Shown here piece after piece: positions 15,172 to 23,505 of a stretch of 27,156 nucleotides of DNA. This stretch comes from JBDKFK01 sp039798745. GTDB taxonomy: Bacteria > Patescibacteriota > Microgenomatia > UBA1406 > GWC2-37-13. Location of the stretch: assembly GCA_039798745.1 (NCBI GenBank), contig JBDKFK010000022.1:1-27156 (forward strand). The letters are read 5' to 3'. The position numbers and the translations under genes were made by a program. The notes beneath the pieces were generated by a model, which was given only the letters and a program-made list of their open reading frames with translations, made no database searches and had not been told where the DNA came from. Every line of letters starts with the position of its first letter. Position 1 is the stretch's first letter.

Positions 15172-16258
15172 AAGTATTGGGAGACAGACATATGGAGGTA
15201 CGGAAGCCATCACCTATCATCTTGTAGAAGAACTTGTTAAACGTGGTCATGACATAACCCTCTACGCGGCAAGCGATAGTGAAGTATCCAGCAAACTCAT
15301 AAGTGTGTGCAGCTCCTCTACGGCGCGTATAGTTTCGATGAACGGCGACCTTGCTCAACCCTATTCAATGCTGTTGAGTCGTAAACTTGCCGAAGACGCG
15401 AATAAGTACGACATTATCCACAACAACTTCTTTCATACCTATATCCTTTCAGCGTTCGCGCCGTTTATTAAGGTGCCGCTTGTTCACACCATTCATAATA
15501 GTTACTATACAAATAAAGACTGGACTAAAGCCCTAAAATCGTATAAAACACTATCTCATGAAACATATGTATTCGTCTCAAAATATGGACAACAGCGGGC
15601 CGCCCCTTTTCCTCGCTCAACCACAATCTATAACGGCATAGACGAAAAAGAGTATGCGTTTAACCCCATTTCTGAAGATTATGCCCTCTGGCTTGGACGA
15701 ATGGTGCCCGAAAAAGGTGCTGACCTTGCGATTCAGGCAATCAAACAGACCGGCAGACAGCTTATACTCACGACCGTGCCCATGGAAGTAAAACATAACG
15801 AATACCTTAACCATACGATCGCACCTCTTCTGGACGATAGCATTGCACTGCACATCTCTACATCGGTTAAAGAAAAAATACAGCTATATCAACACGCCAG
15901 AGTATTTCTGTTTCCGATTACCTGGGAAGAACCGTTCGGCTTGGTAATGGTAGAGGCTATGTCATGCGGTACTCCCGTAATTGCCTTCGCTCGCGGATCA
16001 GCTGCCGAGGTTATCGAGGACGGAGTTACCGGCTTTATCATCAATCCGTCAGACAAAGATATACGCGGCTCATGGAAGGTGAAACAAACAGGAATAGAAG
16101 GTATTCGTGAAGCCGTAGACCGCATCTATACTATGTCCGATACACAGTATACGCGCATGAGAAGAGCATGCCGAAAACGTGTCGAGAAAAACTTTACTAT
16201 ACAGAAGATGATGGATGCATATGAGAGGCTATATAGAAGTATACTTAAAACCAACTGA
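15140..16258 (+). CDS. GT4 family glycosyltransferase
   Basis: 372 aa from the ATG at 15140 (MKIALTGILTRSIGRQTYGG). An upstream ATG at 15119 gives seven extra residues that do not fit the family start. The YGGTEAITYHLVEELVKRGH segment, YDIIHNNFFHTYI, LWLGRMVPEKGADLAIQAIK, EX7E motif EPFGLVMVE and GTPVIAFARGSAAEVIEDG place it in GT4. It is most like the next gene (shared YGGTEA, EELVKRGH, EPFGLVMVEAM, GVTGF and DIRG..KVKQTG segments), a tandem duplicate. It begins within the phosphatase gene and ends 3 nt before its paralogue. Likely cytoplasmic; donor unknown. Confidence 0.88.
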   Translation: MKIALTGILTRSIGRQTYGGTEAITYHLVEELVKRGHDITLYAASDSEVSSKLISVCSSSTARIVSMNGDLAQPYSMLLSRKLAEDANKYDIIHNNFFHTYILSAFAPFIKVPLVHTIHNSYYTNKDWTKALKSYKTLSHETYVFVSKYGQQRAAPFPRSTTIYNGIDEKEYAFNPISEDYALWLGRMVPEKGADLAIQAIKQTGRQLILTTVPMEVKHNEYLNHTIAPLLDDSIALHISTSVKEKIQLYQHARVFLFPITWEEPFGLVMVEAMSCGTPVIAFARGSAAEVIEDGVTGFIINPSDKDIRGSWKVKQTGIEGIREAVDRIYTMSDTQYTRMRRACRKRVEKNFTIQKMMDAYERLYRSILKTN

Positions 16259-16261
16259 CCT

Positions 16262-17410
16262 ATGAAAAAACTTAAGATTGCACAAATAGCTCCCCCTTTC
16301 ATTCCCGTACCTCCTACACATTATGGAGGAACTGAAGCAGTGATTTCCAACATTACCGAAGAACTGGTAAAGCGTGGACATACGGTAACGCTTTTTGCAG
16401 CGGGTACTTCACAAACGTCAGCAACGCTGGTGTCACCCTTTCCCAGACCACTTGATAAGACTGCAACCGATGAGCTTTTCTCTCCCCTTGCTCACAAACT
16501 ATTCTGGATGCATAGTCTGCCCTATATGCAGCATGTTTCCCGGTCACTTCATGATGCGGATTCGTTTGATATTATCCATGACCATACCCATTACATGAGT
16601 GTTTTTTATAAGGATTTTATCAAAACACCGATGGTAAGCACATACCATGGATCTCTTCAATGGGCGTCACAAAGCCCCATAGAAAAAATGATCCTGGAAA
16701 CATATAGAACACATCACTGGATCGCCATCTCCCGCGCTCAGCAGCAATACTCAGAGGTAGATCTGAATATTGTTTCCGTGATCCATCATGGAATTCACCC
16801 CGATGCATTTTCTTTTTCTGAAAGCATCAACAAAAACTTTGTCTGGCTTGGCAGAATAACGAAACAAAAAGGTATAGAGGACGCAATCAGCGCGACGCGG
16901 CAGACCGAAACTGAGTTAGTGATCAGCGGCGTTGTGAATGATAGGGACAAAGAGTTTTTCGAAACCACGGTGCAGCCCGCTTTTACAGATAAACGGATTA
17001 CGTATTCTGGTCCTGCCGATCACACACAGAAAATAGTACTTCTTGGACAGGCAAAAGCTCTTCTCTATCCTCTCCTCTGGGAGGAACCATTCGGTCTGGT
17101 AATGGTAGAAACGATGGCCTGCGGCACTCCGGTAATTGCCTATGCCCGCGGTGCGGCACCGGAAATTGTAGAAGATGGTGTTACGGGCTTTCTCGTGAAC
17201 TCGTCCCCTCAGGATATCCGCGGAGACTTTGTAGTGAAACAGACAGGAGTCGCGGGACTCTGTGAAGCAATTACGCGCATAAATAATCTATCTGATCACG
17301 ACTATCGGAATATGCGATTGAGTGCTCGTAAACGTGTGGAGAAACATTTTACGGTTGAAAAAATGGTTGATACATACGAAGACGTCTACAACAATATATT
17401 AAACACATAA
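16262..17410 (+). CDS. GT4 family glycosyltransferase
   Basis: 382 aa. It opens MKKLKIAQIAPPFIPVPP followed by HYGGTEAVISNITEELVKRG. FDIIHDHTHYMSVFY and MVSTYHGSLQWAS lie in the acceptor domain; FVWLGRITKQKGIEDAIS, ALLYPLLWEEPFGLVMVE (with EX7E) and GTPVIAYARGAAPEIVEDG lie in the donor domain. It is the tandem paralogue of the preceding gene and the last of this block: a dispersed repeat element begins 3 bp after its stop. No Shine-Dalgarno is seen in the 3-nt gap, so translation probably depends on the upstream gene. Confidence 0.88.
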   Translation: MKKLKIAQIAPPFIPVPPTHYGGTEAVISNITEELVKRGHTVTLFAAGTSQTSATLVSPFPRPLDKTATDELFSPLAHKLFWMHSLPYMQHVSRSLHDADSFDIIHDHTHYMSVFYKDFIKTPMVSTYHGSLQWASQSPIEKMILETYRTHHWIAISRAQQQYSEVDLNIVSVIHHGIHPDAFSFSESINKNFVWLGRITKQKGIEDAISATRQTETELVISGVVNDRDKEFFETTVQPAFTDKRITYSGPADHTQKIVLLGQAKALLYPLLWEEPFGLVMVETMACGTPVIAYARGAAPEIVEDGVTGFLVNSSPQDIRGDFVVKQTGVAGLCEAITRINNLSDHDYRNMRLSARKRVEKHFTVEKMVDTYEDVYNNILNT

Positions 17411-17412
17411 TA

Positions 17413-17499
17413 TGTCATTGCGAGGACATTTCTCAACAGGACGAAGCAATCTTTACAGCAGAGATTGCTTCGCTTCATGTCAGTCGGCTCGCAATGACA
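17413..17499. repeat. Palindromic dispersed repeat (TGTCATTGCGAG type)
   Basis: TGTCATTGCGAG (17413-17424) is the exact inverse of CTCGCAATGACA (17488-17499), and inside it GAAGCAATCT (17443-17452) is the inverse of AGATTGCTTC (17462-17471). This double-nested palindrome matches a repeat type I know from intergenic regions of many unrelated bacteria. It follows the glycosyltransferase stop by 2 bp. It may terminate transcription or be a MITE remnant. Confidence 0.75.
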
Positions 17500-17712
17500 G
17501 AACTCACTTGCTATAAGCTACTTGGACTGTTCCCTCAGTCTCTTCTACCTCTGTCTTGACATAGTATAGCTCCTTTGGTATAGTGAAATATAGATAGTAT
17601 TATTGAGCTCAAAATATATCGCACTACCTCTCTTCACTACGATGTTGCGATTATTTAGTTCTGGAGTAAATAGAAAATGTAACAACTATTATAAGTTATT
17701 GGCACAGTGTTC
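17500..17712. other. Intergenic stretch before the DUF218 gene
   Basis: No gene is visible. A TATAAG at 17690-17695 lies 17 nt before the ATG at 17713 and could be a -10 box, but no -35 is apparent. Otherwise I see nothing specific. Confidence 0.4.
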
Positions 17713-18885
17713 ATGTTAGAGTACTCCCCCTCCGTGCAGCAATCAAATAAAGACGAAGATTCCGCGCGTCATAACAATATACAGTATATTTTTGATACGG
17801 TCATTGTCTTTGGACAGGGACCGATTAAACCAATTCTTCTGCCCAGTGAACTAACCCTCGCTCAGCATAAACAATGGATAGCCTATAATCAGGATATCGT
17901 CCACAACTGGGAGCCGGATTTTTATATGATACAGCAGTCGAAACAAATGGCCATACTGGAGCAGATCGACAAACGTACAGACATCAACGACCGAACAAAG
18001 GAGTACCTCAAAATAACACGCCGAAGCGAATGGCAACGGACCGGCTGGTATGCGCTCAAAAAATGGGGACGTCAAAACGCTCTGGCTGCCGGTTTTGCTC
18101 TGTACAAAGGCATGACGAAAGAAGTTATCCTAAGTGGTGGACGAACCATACCTAAATGGGTTACCGAAGTGGTTCATCCGGCAATACTCGAAGACTGGCC
18201 TTCGGAAGCCGAACTTATGCAGGATATTATTGTTCGCCAGTATGCCGAATTATATGAGCGTAAATATCACAAAAATATAGAAGGCGCTATAAAGATCGAA
18301 GACGCTTCAACGAACACTATCGAAAACTTTTCGTATTCTATTAATAAAGTTCCTACCCTCACCATGGCCGGGGCGCGTGTTGGGTTTATCACTGCCAACT
18401 ACCATCTAAAGCGGGTAAAACTACTAGCTCGTCTCTTCTCCATTCAGGGCGCGTTGATTGAACAGTATTCTGCACAGGAGATTCTTAAGCAGCAGATACA
18501 CGCCAAAGAGGTAGAGATAGAAGTCGAGGCCGAGTCGGATGTAAGAGAGATTGACAAGAATCCTCAGCTAGATATGATCATGAAGGTCGAAAATCGATGG
18601 ATGGAGGGCCTTACGAACCCTGAATATATTACCTACTGGTTGGGCTATCTTGGCGATGTCAATCAGCCAACTGTTATCCAGAACGCGCTTAACCTGCTCA
18701 AACAACCAGACTGGCGAAAAGCAGCAGAAAAAGCGTTTTTGCAGCTTGGATTACGATTTATGGATTATCTGAACGAAGACCTCTCTACTCTTGCCAAATC
18801 AAATCCGGATAAATACAAGAATCTTATCCGGGGATTAAAGCGTCTAAAAGCTCCGGAATTCCGCCATACTCCTCCAGAATTATAA
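17713..18885 (+). CDS. DUF218 (YdcF/SanA-like) domain protein
   Basis: 390 aa. The DUF218 pattern is visible: TVIVFGQGPIKP near residue 30, LSGGRTIP near 140, EAELMQDIIVRQYAELY near 165, then IEDASTNTIENFSYS and VGFITANYHLKRVKLLARLF. This fold binds nucleotide-like ligands, and members such as ElyC and SanA affect envelope integrity. Here there is no membrane anchor, the gene is longer than a bare DUF218 domain, and about 130 C-terminal residues (after EVEIEVEAESDVREID) are helical and of unknown role. A GTG at 17707 in frame is possible, but I prefer the ATG at 17713. It lies between two glycosyltransferase blocks on the same strand, consistent with an envelope-glycan role by context only. 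Confidence 0.78.
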   Translation: MLEYSPSVQQSNKDEDSARHNNIQYIFDTVIVFGQGPIKPILLPSELTLAQHKQWIAYNQDIVHNWEPDFYMIQQSKQMAILEQIDKRTDINDRTKEYLKITRRSEWQRTGWYALKKWGRQNALAAGFALYKGMTKEVILSGGRTIPKWVTEVVHPAILEDWPSEAELMQDIIVRQYAELYERKYHKNIEGAIKIEDASTNTIENFSYSINKVPTLTMAGARVGFITANYHLKRVKLLARLFSIQGALIEQYSAQEILKQQIHAKEVEIEVEAESDVREIDKNPQLDMIMKVENRWMEGLTNPEYITYWLGYLGDVNQPTVIQNALNLLKQPDWRKAAEKAFLQLGLRFMDYLNEDLSTLAKSNPDKYKNLIRGLKRLKAPEFRHTPPEL

Positions 18886-18915
18886 TCTCCCTATTACTAC
18901 CTATTTGCTTCGCCA

Positions 18916-18950
18916 TTCGACATTTGATTCTATATAATATAATCTATAAC
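18916..18950 (+). promoter_or_regulatory. Promoter with clustered -10 boxes
   Basis: TTCGAC (18916-18921), a 16-bp spacer and TATAAT (18938-18943) are followed by an overlapping second option, TTTGAT (18923-18928) with TATAAC (18945-18950). Both predict starts within about 6 nt of the ATG at 18956, so the mRNA would be leaderless or nearly so. Confidence 0.65.
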
Positions 18951-18955
18951 TTTAT

Positions 18956-20245
18956 ATGAAAATAGCTATGGTATCTCCGCGCATCCTTGACGGTGGCGGA
19001 ATTGAAGAACATATTCTTCAGATTAGCAAATACCTTTGTAAAAGAAGGCATTCAGTTACAATTGTATCTTCAGATTATTCAGAGTCCGGCACCTCGCTTA
19101 TTTTGCGAAGATTCGGTAATATAAAAAACCTCAATGTCATAACACTTCCCAACTCACTGAGCGGCCTTATTCACGAATACCCTCAGATAAACGGACTCGC
19201 CCTCCAGTTGGTAAAACTAAACCCCGATATTATTCATGTTCACCACTTTAATTATCAGGTGAATAACGAAGCACTCATTGCGGCTAAATTTCTAGGTATA
19301 CCATTCTTTTATACCCCTCATTTCCATCCTTGGTGGTCATATAGAGAACCCTGGAAATCAAGAGTCTGGAAGGCGACTCAGTTTACCGTTCACAAGATGC
19401 TTCTTCAAAGCTGTGACCGTGTGTTTGCCGTTTCAGAACAGGAACGCAATGTGCTCATAAAAGATGGCAAAATTCCAAAAGCGAAGGTTGTAGTCGCGCC
19501 AAATGGTATTGATCAGATCTCTCTCAAAAAAGAACTCTCATGGGAGGTATTTCTCAAGAGATACTCTATACCTAAAAATAAAAAGTATGTGTTGTTCCTG
19601 GGAAGACTTACCACCGAGAGAAAAGGTGCTCTCCTAGCACTAAAGGTCTTTAAGCAAGTCTCCTTAACCCTTCCTGACGCGCATCTCATTATGGCTGGTT
19701 TCTATGACAAGAAAACGCTAGACAACATGACGAAACTTGCAGAAGATATGTCGATCCGCGAAAAAGTAAATATCCTTGGCTTTCTGAGTAATATAGAAAA
19801 AGCAACATTGCTGGGAAACAGTAATGTATTCCTTTCCCCCACCTCGTACGAAGCGTTCGGAATTACGCTTGCTGAAGCGCTATATAAGAAACTTCCCGTG
19901 GTGACTACAAATATAGGAGGAATACCCTACGTAGTCCGCAACCGGGTAGATGGCTATCTCGTGCAGGATCGAGACGATATCGCGGCGTTTGCCAAATATA
20001 CAATACGTCTTCTTCAGAATACAAAACTGGCAACAGAGATGGGATATAACGGCCATAAACGGGTAACACGCAAATTCCACTGGGACTTGACCGCAAAGAT
20101 TATCGAGACGCGCTATAGAACCATTCTGTTCAGAAAAATAAACTACATTAACAAAGATATAGAAACGGGCAGAAAGTTAATAGATAAACATATGATCCCG
20201 TCAGGATTTACAAACGGCTTTCAACGGGAACATAAGAATAAATAA
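18956..20245 (+). CDS. GT4 family glycosyltransferase
   Basis: 429 aa. Landmarks are MKIAMVSPRILDGGGIEEHI, LNPDIIHVHHFNYQVN and FFYTPHFHPWW in the first domain, VVVAPNGIDQ and VLFLGRLTTERKGALLALKV in the second, and the EX7E motif EAFGITLAE followed by VVTTNIGGIPYVVRN. The pattern is that of PimA/PimB-like or lipopolysaccharide-type GT4 enzymes. A basic tail of about 40 residues (RKINYINKDIETGRKL) follows the fold. It begins a second sugar operon with its own promoter; the next gene starts after one nucleotide. It is not a close copy of the three paralogues at 13227-17410. Confidence 0.87.
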   Translation: MKIAMVSPRILDGGGIEEHILQISKYLCKRRHSVTIVSSDYSESGTSLILRRFGNIKNLNVITLPNSLSGLIHEYPQINGLALQLVKLNPDIIHVHHFNYQVNNEALIAAKFLGIPFFYTPHFHPWWSYREPWKSRVWKATQFTVHKMLLQSCDRVFAVSEQERNVLIKDGKIPKAKVVVAPNGIDQISLKKELSWEVFLKRYSIPKNKKYVLFLGRLTTERKGALLALKVFKQVSLTLPDAHLIMAGFYDKKTLDNMTKLAEDMSIREKVNILGFLSNIEKATLLGNSNVFLSPTSYEAFGITLAEALYKKLPVVTTNIGGIPYVVRNRVDGYLVQDRDDIAAFAKYTIRLLQNTKLATEMGYNGHKRVTRKFHWDLTAKIIETRYRTILFRKINYINKDIETGRKLIDKHMIPSGFTNGFQREHKNK

Positions 20246-20246
20246 T

Positions 20247-21377
20247 ATGGCGAGAAAAATAATTGTCCAGGGCAGGCCCTTTACATTTCAGCCAAGCGGA
20301 AACAAAACCTTTACGACAAACTTTGTATTACAGCTGAGTAAGCGCCTTTCTGGTTATGCTATCGAAATCCTGTTGCCTGAGGAAATAGATATGACACCCT
20401 TTTCTCTTCCTTCAAACTGTACAGTCAAAATAATACCTAAAATAGAGACCACTCCCCCCTATCTTTCAACGCTCTTGTGGGAAACACAACAAATGACGGA
20501 GTATCTTGCTTCAGTTGACGGAACGTATGAATGTTTCCTTTCTACACACCCTTCGTTGCCAATCGCACCGCTACGGTCACCTGCTTATGTTGTCGTACAT
20601 GATGTTCACCTTTGGAAAGAACCTCACGATAACTGGACTGTTGATAGAAAACTGACCTACGAGATAAATAAGCAAAGCATCATGAACGCCCGCACAATAT
20701 TTACTGTCTCCGACTTTACTATGCGCGAGGCGAAAGAATATTTTGGGCCCTCATGTCCAAAGATCGCTTCGATCTATGAAGATATTGATCCATACTACAA
20801 ACAAACTATTGCTCCTGACACGGCATATATTCAGTCACTGGGATTGAATACTCACGACTATTACCTCTATATCGGTAGCTTTGAGCCACGTAAAAACCTG
20901 GACGCGCTTATGAAGGCGTATGATATGTATCGAGCACACGGCGGGACCAAAAAACTAGTGGTGGTAGGAGCCGCTACACAACGCAGCAAAGAAGCCGCAG
21001 AACAGAAACTTCATGAAAGCATTATCTGGAAAGAAACGGCAACGATACCCCAACTCTATCAACTCTACGCGTCTGCACAGGCCTTTGTATATCCCAGCAA
21101 CTATGAGGGGTTTGGACTACAGATTCTGGAAGCGCAGCATACCGGTTGCGCGGTACTCTGTTCTGACATTCCTGTATTTAGAGAAGTTGCAGGTGAGGGC
21201 GCGCTCTTCTTTGACCAACACAGTCCTGAATCAATCTGCAAAACATTGGAAGATGTAGAGAAGAATACCGGCGAATATGAGTCTATAATAAAGAAAGGCA
21301 GAGAAAATGCGCGCCGCTATAGCTGGGAACATACGATTGACCTCTTTATTAAAAATCAGCATATATTAAAGCCATGA
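20247..21377 (+). CDS. GT4 family glycosyltransferase (mannosyltransferase-like)
   Basis: 376 aa. It contains TIFTVSDFTMREAKEYFGPS, LYIGSFEPRKNLDALMKAY, QAFVYPSNYEGFGLQILEAQ with EX7E motif EGFGLQILE, and CSDIPVFREVAGEGALFFD. These segments are typical of GT4 enzymes in O-antigen and exopolysaccharide clusters, often annotated as mannosyltransferases; the donor is not proven. It starts one nucleotide after the previous stop and its stop overlaps the next start (ATGA), so the genes are translationally coupled. Confidence 0.87.
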   Translation: MARKIIVQGRPFTFQPSGNKTFTTNFVLQLSKRLSGYAIEILLPEEIDMTPFSLPSNCTVKIIPKIETTPPYLSTLLWETQQMTEYLASVDGTYECFLSTHPSLPIAPLRSPAYVVVHDVHLWKEPHDNWTVDRKLTYEINKQSIMNARTIFTVSDFTMREAKEYFGPSCPKIASIYEDIDPYYKQTIAPDTAYIQSLGLNTHDYYLYIGSFEPRKNLDALMKAYDMYRAHGGTKKLVVVGAATQRSKEAAEQKLHESIIWKETATIPQLYQLYASAQAFVYPSNYEGFGLQILEAQHTGCAVLCSDIPVFREVAGEGALFFDQHSPESICKTLEDVEKNTGEYESIIKKGRENARRYSWEHTIDLFIKNQHILKP

Positions 21378-22048
21378 TTACCGCATGTTTTATAACGTTG
21401 AATGAAGAAAAAAACCTTAAAGAATGCATGGAGCATCTCAAAGGGACTGTCGACACATTTCTTGTCGTTGACAATCACAGCACCGATGCTACCTTAGATA
21501 TTGCCCGTTCGTATGGCGCAAATATAGTGACTCATGTCTTTGAAGACTTTGCTTCTCAGCGCAATGTCGCGCTCGAGCATGTTACAACCGACTGGACACT
21601 TATGATAGACCCCGACGAACGCTGCTCCGAAAAGCTTCTTAACTCTATGCAACAGCTTACGAAGGAGCCTCATGACGCCTACAAAGTACACTGGAAAAAC
21701 TACTGTGGTGATAAACTTATTGTCACTCCCTGGAAAACTATATTATTTAAGAGTTTTGCCCGGTTTGGCGGCGAGCTGCACGAACGCATCACCAATATTC
21801 CAACGAAACACGAAATAGCGGATGAGGATATATTTATAACGCACCACAAAACTCTGGAAGAACAACTACGACATCTTACAAAATACCGCTCCATCATAAC
21901 CGGCATCTTTCTCAAATCAAATGGCACCGATGAACGCCTGGATTATCTTATTAACGACCACAATACCAATGTAAAGGCGTGGTTGGGAAAAGACTACGAA
22001 TATCTCCTCTTATCTCGGAAGGAACTGACACAGACGGGAAAGGCATAA
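21374..22048 (+). CDS. GT2 family glycosyltransferase
   Basis: 224 aa, GT-A fold and the only inverting-type enzyme of the cluster. MITACFITLNEEKNLKECM, FLVVDNHSTDATLDIARSYG and LMIDPDERCSEKLL (with the metal-binding D-x-D) match the WaaE/KdtX-like group of GT2 enzymes that add sugars to lipid or oligosaccharide cores. It is shorter at the C-terminus than many relatives and has no membrane helix. It overlaps the preceding gene by 4 nt. Confidence 0.87.
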   Translation: MITACFITLNEEKNLKECMEHLKGTVDTFLVVDNHSTDATLDIARSYGANIVTHVFEDFASQRNVALEHVTTDWTLMIDPDERCSEKLLNSMQQLTKEPHDAYKVHWKNYCGDKLIVTPWKTILFKSFARFGGELHERITNIPTKHEIADEDIFITHHKTLEEQLRHLTKYRSIITGIFLKSNGTDERLDYLINDHNTNVKAWLGKDYEYLLLSRKELTQTGKA

Positions 22049-22049
22049 T

Positions 22050-22352
22050 ATGGAATCCATCAAAGATATCCTAAACAAATTCGACCCTATCGTCGACAAA
22101 TACGTGTCGCGTGAGTTCCAGGCCTTTGGCGTGCATCTTGCCGAAAAACTCGATGATAGCAAACATAAAGGTCTGTATATCCGCCTCGCCAAAAATTACC
22201 CTCGCCCCGTGCTCGAGCAGGCTCTCCGTTTCGTAGTAGACTCAAAAGCCCGCAATAAGGGCGCACTCTTCATGTGGAAGCTGAAAGAGATGGGAGCAAC
22301 AAGCTCTGTTCCGAAGAAAGAGACAAAAAAGAAGAAAAAAGAGGCTGTTTAA
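22050..22352 (+). CDS. Small basic helical protein, unknown
   Basis: 100 aa, family not recognised. Residues 1-75 look all-helical, with the distinctive stretch IRLAKNYPRPVLEQALRFVV followed by ARNKGALFMWKLKEMG. The C-terminus is a Lys-rich tail (PKKETKKKKKEAV), suggesting nucleic-acid or acidic-surface binding. It starts one nucleotide after the GT2 stop with an AAAGG site 6 nt upstream of the ATG, so it is the last gene of the operon. Its end faces the convergent GH18-like gene 10 bp away. No link to glycan synthesis is evident apart from position. Confidence 0.7.
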   Translation: MESIKDILNKFDPIVDKYVSREFQAFGVHLAEKLDDSKHKGLYIRLAKNYPRPVLEQALRFVVDSKARNKGALFMWKLKEMGATSSVPKKETKKKKKEAV

Positions 22353-22362
22353 CCACCCCATC

Positions 22363-23457
22363 TCAGAAATACCCATACGCCCACCGCGAGAACTTGGTTA
22401 TTCCCCTGCTTTTCAGATACTCGGTTTTCATCTTGGCCGACTGTTCATCCTCAAACCAGACCACATGAAGTCCTGCATATTCATCGACATAGTTCACTTC
22501 GTTTTCACCTGCTTTATCATCTCTTGTCATAACACAGTTCTTAAGCGTGCAGTTTGTCACAAATTTTTCATCAATTTGCGATAACGTTATAGCCTTTGCA
22601 GGCGAGATAGGCCGTTTACGCTCATCAACATACCAATCATACCCATACATCCCAAACACTACACTCAGCTTCTCAGCAGGCACGTACTTAAGAAAATCAT
22701 CGGTCATGAGCTTCATATCATAGCCATACTTCTCGGCTCCGGCAAGCGGAAAATTTGGTCCGGGTTCACCCCGTGATTTGTGAAAATCGTAGGCCATAAT
22801 CATCATCTCATTGCAGAGAAAACTGAGCCTGGCTATATCGTAAGGCCTCTTGCGTGAAAATACGTCTCCATACATGGTAATAGCAAACGGAATATTTTTG
22901 TTTTTGGCCGAATCATAGAGGTAACGGTAAAACTTGGTAATATCGTTCGTAAGGCTGTCAAAGGCTATTCCGGTAAGCTCAAAATCAAAGACAACTCCAT
23001 CGAGATTATTGTCCTCTACCGTGGCAATCATGTCGTCGGCGATCACCTTCCAGACTTTTTCTTCCTTAATAATATTCGTGTTCAGATCAGAATCAAGCAT
23101 GCGTATAGTTACCCACTTCTCCATGCCGCGGGCAGGAAGTGTCAAAAATGCCTCGAAGTTGGTATAGCCGGGGTCAGTAGATACTATGCCGCTCCTGTTT
23201 GCGGTGAGGCCGAAGTAGATGAGCCTGTCATAGCTGCTGAATACATCATTCTCACTAAGCTGCGACCAGTAGGGAATAAAAATTGACGCTGCGCGGGAGG
23301 CTGGAATAGCCGTGGGCAATGGCTGGAGCGTGGCTGTAGACTGTATGACCGTCTCTTTAACTATTGTTTTCTTAGGCGATGCTGGTCTGCTGTAATACAG
23401 GAGCCCGGCGGCAATAAGAAAAACCAAAGCAACGATATAGGCTATGCGTGAATTCAT
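22363..23457 (-). CDS. Membrane-anchored GH18-like glycoside hydrolase
   Basis: 364 aa. Residues about 6-22 (AYIVALVFLIAAGLLYY) are a membrane anchor or uncleaved signal, followed by a Thr/Pro-containing spacer and a TIM-barrel-like domain from about 60. LDGVVFDFELTG corresponds to the GH18 active-site motif DxxDxDxE: the catalytic Glu and the Asp two positions before it are present, but the first inner Asp is Val. NEMMIMAYDFH matches the later GH18 MxYD segment. GH18 proteins act on chitin- or peptidoglycan-like GlcNAc polymers; some are inactive lectins. Length is normal for a single-domain member. It has its own promoter and a near-leaderless start. Confidence 0.82.
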   Translation of the reverse strand: MNSRIAYIVALVFLIAAGLLYYSRPASPKKTIVKETVIQSTATLQPLPTAIPASRAASIFIPYWSQLSENDVFSSYDRLIYFGLTANRSGIVSTDPGYTNFEAFLTLPARGMEKWVTIRMLDSDLNTNIIKEEKVWKVIADDMIATVEDNNLDGVVFDFELTGIAFDSLTNDITKFYRYLYDSAKNKNIPFAITMYGDVFSRKRPYDIARLSFLCNEMMIMAYDFHKSRGEPGPNFPLAGAEKYGYDMKLMTDDFLKYVPAEKLSVVFGMYGYDWYVDERKRPISPAKAITLSQIDEKFVTNCTLKNCVMTRDDKAGENEVNYVDEYAGLHVVWFEDEQSAKMKTEYLKSRGITKFSRWAYGYF

Positions 23458-23465
23458 GTTTAGAT

Positions 23466-23471
23466 ATTATA
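23466..23471 (-). promoter_or_regulatory. -10 box of the GH18-like gene, leaderless
   Basis: TATAAT on the minus strand ends 8 nt before the ATG at 23457; the predicted start point leaves a 2-nt leader. No clear -35. It lies back to back with the transaldolase promoter. Confidence 0.65.
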
Positions 23472-23490
23472 GACGATAATGACCGCCGCG

Positions 23491-23499
23491 TGTTATACT
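23491..23499 (+). promoter_or_regulatory. Extended -10 promoter, leaderless transaldolase
   Basis: TG-T-TATACT (TATACT at 23494-23499) is an extended -10 element. Seven nucleotides after the box is the A of the ATG at 23506. The layout is almost identical to the pth promoter, including the 6-nt gap. Confidence 0.8.
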
Positions 23500-23505
23500 A
23501 ACCTC

